From an uncultured Haemophilus sp. (GTDB lineage: Bacteria; Pseudomonadota; Gammaproteobacteria; Enterobacterales; Pasteurellaceae), in assembly GCA_959600045.1 (NCBI GenBank), contig CAUGKJ010000058.1, forward strand, positions 1-6,141: 6,141 bases of DNA, in the 5' to 3' direction. Below are positions 3,444-6,141 of this stretch, piece after piece; the first letter of the stretch is position 1, and every line of letters begins with the position of its first letter. The notes below the pieces were generated by a model. It did no database searches, was not told the origin of the DNA, and was given only the letters and a program-made list of their open reading frames with translations. The position numbers and the translations under genes were made by a program.

Positions 3444-5756
3444 TTATTTTTTCCAATTTTTCAACGCATCGGCAAAGGCATTACCCATCGCACTATTTCC
3501 TCTTGGATTACGATCTTGGCGAGGTGCATTACTTCTTGGTTTTGCACTTAAAGTGCGGTCAGATTTGCTGTCATTTTTGACCGCACTTTCATCTAATCGC
3601 ATCGTCAACGCAATACGTTTACGTGGCACATCCACTTCCAATACTTTCACTTTCACGATATCGCCAGTTTTCACTACTTGATGTGGATCTTCCACGAATT
3701 TATCGCTTAATGATGAAATGTGTACTAAACCGTCTTGGTGAACGCCAATATCCACAAATGCACCGAAATTGGTCACATTGGTGACGGTACCTTCTAAAAT
3801 CATACCTGGTTTTAAATCGGTGATTTCTTCCACGCCTTCTGCGAATACGGCAGTTTTAAACTCACCACGCGGATCGCGCCCTGGTTTTTCCAATTCTTTG
3901 AAAATATCTTGAACCGTTGGTAAACCAAATTGGTCATCAATGAATTGTTTCGCATCAAGCTGACGTACCACACCCGCATTACCCATTAAATCTTGGATAG
4001 ATTGTGCTGTCGCTTGCAAGATTTTTTCAACCACAGGATAAGCTTCTGGGTGAACACCTGAAGCATCAAGTGGATTTTTCCCGCCTGCAATACGCATAAA
4101 GCCCGCACATTGCTCAAAGGCTTTTGGCCCTAAACGCGGCACTTTTTTCAATTCGCTACGGCTTTCAAAACGACCATTTTCATCACGATATTCCACAATG
4201 TTTTGCGCTAAGGTTTTCGTCATTCCCGCCACGCGAGCAAGTAATGGTGCGGATGCCGTATTCAAATCCACACCCACCGCGTTTACACAGTCTTCCACCA
4301 CCGCATCCAGTTTACGCGCAAGTTGGGTTTGGTTTACATCATGTTGATATTGCCCTACACCAATGGCTTTCGGTTCAATTTTCACTAATTCTGCTAATGG
4401 ATCTTGTAAACGACGTGCAATAGAGACCGCACCACGTAAAGAGACATCTAAATTCGGGAATTCATTTGCCGCAAATTCAGAAGCTGAATAAACCGATGCG
4501 CCCGCTTCACTCACCACAACGGTTTGTGGTTTATTTTCTTTGATTTCTTTAATGACTTCTTTCGCAAAACGTTCAGTTTCACGAGAAGCCGTACCGTTAC
4601 CAATGGCAATTAACTCTACGTTGTGTTTGCGGATTAAGCTGAAAATCGCCACTTGCGCTTCGGCTTCACGTCCCGTGTGTGGATAAATGGTGGTGGTATC
4701 TAATAATTTACCTGTGTTATCCACCACCGCGACTTTAACACCTGTACGTAAGCCTGGGTCCAAGCCCATGGTGCTTTTCGCGCCAGCCGGTGCCGCCATT
4801 AAAAGTGCGGTCAGATTTCTAGCAAAAACATCAATGGCCTCTTCTTCCGCTTTTTCACGTAAACTTGCCATTAATTCCGTTTCTAAATGCAACGAAACTT
4901 TGATTTTCCATGTCCACGCAATCACTTGCTCACGCCATTTATCTGCAGGCTGCCCCGTGAAACGGACACCTAAATAATCACGAATAATTTCTTCACAATA
5001 ACTTTGACGACTTCCCTCTTCTGCATCAGGATCCGCATTTAAGCTTAATTGTAAAATGCCCTCATTACGTCCACGGAACATGGCTAATGCACGGTGAGAA
5101 GGCACATTTTTCAATAATTCTTGGTGATCGAAATAATCTTGGAATTTTGCGCCTTCCGTTTCTTTGCCTTCAATCACTTTGGATACAATAACCGCATTTT
5201 TCGCTAAATAATCACGGACTTTCGCTAATAAACCCGCATCTTCAGCAAAACGCTCCATTAAAATATAGCGTGCTCCATCAAGTGCGACTTTGGTATCTGT
5301 TACGCCTTTATCAGCATTCACAAATTCCGCTGCGGCCGTTTCAGGATCATTCTTCGGTTCATTCCAAAGTAAATCAGCCAATGGCTCAAGACCGGCTTCA
5401 ATCGCAATTTGCCCTTTCGTACGACGTTTTGGTTTGTATGGCAAATACAAATCTTCTAATTCGGTTTTGCTTTGTGTCGCATGGATTTTGTCACGTAATT
5501 CATCGGTCAATTTTCCTTGCTCTTCAATAGATTTCAAGATGGTTTGACGACGATCTTCTAATTCACGTAAATAAATTAAACGAGTTTCAAAATGACGAAG
5601 TTGAGTGTCATCCAAGCCACCTGTGGCTTCTTTACGATAACGGGCGATAAATGGAATGGTGTTGCCATCATCTAATAATTGAATGGCGGCGAGGATTTGT
5701 TGGGGTTGAACGGTTAATTCTGCCGCAATAATTTGGCTAATTTGTTGATTTAACAT
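3444..5756 (-). CDS. tex: Transcription accessory protein Tex
   Basis: RNA-binding protein of the Tex/Spt6-like family, thought to act with RNA polymerase in transcription and RNA quality control. It has 770 residues from the preferred start MLNQQISQ. The N-terminal helical region covers about 1-200 and includes [15 protein letters not shown] (36-50). The YqgF/RNase H-like domain begins with [10 protein letters not shown] (330-339). Helix-hairpin-helix repeats follow, with VGVDLNTAS (494-502) and [15 protein letters not shown] (539-553). The S1 RNA-binding domain is at about 649-720, with [16 protein letters not shown] and DGLVHIS. A basic, low-complexity tail (721-770) follows. The ATG at 5756 has AAGAAG (5764-5769, complement) 7 nt away. 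The ATG two codons upstream is only one nt from it and is unlikely. An inverted uptake-signal pair is encoded in the tail (723-736) and a single signal encodes Thr-Ala-Leu at 316-318. Divergent from greB, as I recall for H. influenzae. Confidence 0.98.
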   Translation of the reverse strand: MLNQQISQIIAAELTVQPQQILAAIQLLDDGNTIPFIARYRKEATGGLDDTQLRHFETRLIYLRELEDRRQTILKSIEEQGKLTDELRDKIHATQSKTELEDLYLPYKPKRRTKGQIAIEAGLEPLADLLWNEPKNDPETAAAEFVNADKGVTDTKVALDGARYILMERFAEDAGLLAKVRDYLAKNAVIVSKVIEGKETEGAKFQDYFDHQELLKNVPSHRALAMFRGRNEGILQLSLNADPDAEEGSRQSYCEEIIRDYLGVRFTGQPADKWREQVIAWTWKIKVSLHLETELMASLREKAEEEAIDVFARNLTALLMAAPAGAKSTMGLDPGLRTGVKVAVVDNTGKLLDTTTIYPHTGREAEAQVAIFSLIRKHNVELIAIGNGTASRETERFAKEVIKEIKENKPQTVVVSEAGASVYSASEFAANEFPNLDVSLRGAVSIARRLQDPLAELVKIEPKAIGVGQYQHDVNQTQLARKLDAVVEDCVNAVGVDLNTASAPLLARVAGMTKTLAQNIVEYRDENGRFESRSELKKVPRLGPKAFEQCAGFMRIAGGKNPLDASGVHPEAYPVVEKILQATAQSIQDLMGNAGVVRQLDAKQFIDDQFGLPTVQDIFKELEKPGRDPRGEFKTAVFAEGVEEITDLKPGMILEGTVTNVTNFGAFVDIGVHQDGLVHISSLSDKFVEDPHQVVKTGDIVKVKVLEVDVPRKRIALTMRLDESAVKNDSKSDRTLSAKPRSNAPRQDRNPRGNSAMGNAFADALKNWKK
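3550..3589. repeat. Inverted uptake-signal pair inside the tex coding region
   Basis: AAAGTGCGGTCA (3550-3561) and TGACCGCACTTT (3578-3589) are perfect 12-bp arms with a 16-nt centre. Uptake signal cores lie at 3551-3559 and, inverted, at 3580-3588. They encode ESAV...DRTL (residues 723-736) in the tail after the S1 domain. Unlike the two intergenic pairs, no T-run follows the hairpin on the coding strand, so termination is unlikely. Confidence 0.9.
4803..4811 (+). repeat. Single DNA uptake signal inside tex
   Basis: AAGTGCGGT is an exact nine-base Hin-type uptake signal core. It is followed by AT-rich tracts at the usual spacing of the extended consensus. Read on the tex strand it encodes Thr316-Ala317-Leu318, next to the start of the RNase H-like domain. 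It is recognised during natural transformation. Confidence 0.9.
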
Positions 5757-5763
5757 TGTCATA

Positions 5764-5769
5764 CTTCTT
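5764..5769 (-). promoter_or_regulatory. tex ribosome binding site (decides the start)
   Basis: AAGAAG on the minus strand is 7 nt from the ATG at 5756 but only 1 nt from the in-frame ATG at 5762. The spacing favours the downstream ATG and a 770-residue product beginning MLNQQ. Confidence 0.7.
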
Positions 5770-5800
5770 TGTTATTAAAGGATTCGATAAAAACGGGAAT

Positions 5801-5829
5801 AGAATACTGGTTTTAGACAACAGGCTCAA
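5801..5829 (-). promoter_or_regulatory. Predicted sigma-70 promoter of tex
   Basis: On the minus strand, TTGAGC (5824-5829) and TATTCT (5801-5806) are exactly 17 bp apart, matching the consensus at 4/6 and 4/6. The start site would be near 5794, giving a leader of about 38 nt. The greB -10 element starts two bp beyond the -35. Confidence 0.5.
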
Positions 5830-5830
5830 A

Positions 5831-5836
5831 TATAAT
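5831..5836 (+). promoter_or_regulatory. Predicted -10 element of greB
   Basis: TATAAT is a perfect -10 hexamer, 26 bp before the greB start codon. The expected start site is near 5843, leaving a leader of about 20 nt. No good -35 lies 16-18 bp upstream, so it may be weak or need an activator. It lies back to back with the tex promoter. Confidence 0.45.
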
Positions 5837-5862
5837 TCAAAAAAAATTCTTTTATTTTTATC

Positions 5863-6141
5863 ATGGCAAAATCAAATTACATTACCCGTCAAGGCTGGCT
5901 TGCGCTTGACCAAGAACTTAAATTTTTGTGGAAAGAAGAACGCCCCAAAGTTACCCAAGCGGTTTCAGATGCTGCTGCGCTTGGTGACCGCAGTGAAAAC
6001 GCAGAATATATTTACGGTAAACGTCGTTTACGTGAAATTGATCGCCGTGTGCGTTTCCTTTCCAAACGCTTAGAAGTGTTACAAATCGTGGATTACCACC
6101 CGAAACAAGAAGGCAAAGTGTTTTTCGGTGCGTGGGTTGAG
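5863..6141 (+). CDS. greB: Transcript cleavage factor GreB (5' part only)
   Basis: GreB binds in the secondary channel of RNA polymerase and stimulates cleavage of backtracked RNA, restarting stalled complexes. The first 93 codons are visible, of about 158 in E. coli GreB; the rest lies beyond the window. Residues 1-75 form the coiled-coil finger. Its tip GDRSENAEY (41-49) carries Asp42 and Glu45, the acidic pair that coordinates the catalytic magnesium. LWKEERPKVT (22-31) and RLREIDRRVRFL (55-66) distinguish GreB from GreA. The C-terminal FKBP-like domain begins around EGKVFFGAWVE (83-93) and is cut. No Shine-Dalgarno sequence precedes the ATG; the leader is A- and T-rich instead. It is head to head with tex, another RNA-polymerase-associated factor. 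Confidence 0.97.
   Translation, partial: MAKSNYITRQGWLALDQELKFLWKEERPKVTQAVSDAAALGDRSENAEYIYGKRRLREIDRRVRFLSKRLEVLQIVDYHPKQEGKVFFGAWVE

Noticed and set aside
3314..3580. Plus-strand open frame across the end of tex and the start of the 127-residue gene
   Set aside because: It covers the tex terminator and two minus-strand genes and shows no ribosome site or recognisable motif.
5953..5965. Apl-type uptake signal (ACAAGCGGT) in greB, and a similar one near 1388 in glpK
   Set aside because: Both have mismatches to the nine-base core and lie in coding sequence. The seven exact Hin-type signals show which dialect is used.
5756..6073. Plus-strand open frame starting opposite the tex start and overlapping greB in another frame
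   Set aside because: The translation is low-complexity and lysine-rich. The greB frame in the same DNA has unmistakable conserved motifs.

Overview
The window is from a gamma-proteobacterium of the family Pasteurellaceae, in the Haemophilus/Aggregatibacter/Pasteurella branch. The main evidence is seven exact copies of the Hin-type DNA uptake signal core (AAGTGCGGT or its complement). Six of these form three inverted pairs. Moderate GC content, a 770-codon Tex gene divergent from greB, and a 503-residue GlpK of the enterobacterial/Haemophilus kind agree. The species cannot be fixed from the sequence alone. The glycerol facilitator does not resemble the E. coli/H. influenzae GlpF I remember, which points to a Haemophilus relative such as the parainfluenzae group rather than H. 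influenzae itself (inference).

Layout: (1) 1-275, minus strand: 5' part of a GlpF-like aquaglyceroporin, cut by the window edge. (2) 276-647: a 372-bp divergent control region with two good CRP sites, a 16-bp palindrome that fits the PurR (LacI-family) operator consensus, an overlapping second palindrome, candidate GlpR half-sites, and a 7-bp hairpin abutting the glpK ribosome binding site. (3) 648-2159, plus: glpK, glycerol kinase. (4) 2176-2219: uptake-signal inverted repeat serving as a bidirectional terminator. (5) 2236-2739, minus: an AT-rich gene for a CdiI/DUF1436-like immunity protein with no toxin gene in the window. (6) 2905-2946: a second, nearly identical uptake-signal terminator. 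(7) 2957-3340, minus: a conserved-looking protein of unknown function. (8) 3364-3429: the tex terminator interleaved with a promoter for the downstream gene. (9) 3444-5756, minus: tex. (10) 5757-5862: divergent tex/greB promoters. (11) 5863-6141, plus: 5' part of greB, cut by the window edge.

How it works together: GlpF lets glycerol in and GlpK phosphorylates it to trap it. The shared control region looks catabolite-controlled by CRP, with a possible further LacI-family input. The GlpK segment that E. coli uses to bind IIA-Glc has a different sequence here, so control is probably mainly transcriptional. Tex and GreB are both RNA-polymerase-associated factors and lie head to head.

The most unusual part is 2176-2946. 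An AT-rich (about 30% GC) orphan immunity gene lies between two 40-bp uptake-signal dyads that are 37/40 identical, in a neighbourhood of about 41-47% GC. This is the expected shape of an exchangeable accessory cassette that could be gained or lost by transformation and recombination. That is an inference to be tested by comparing related genomes.
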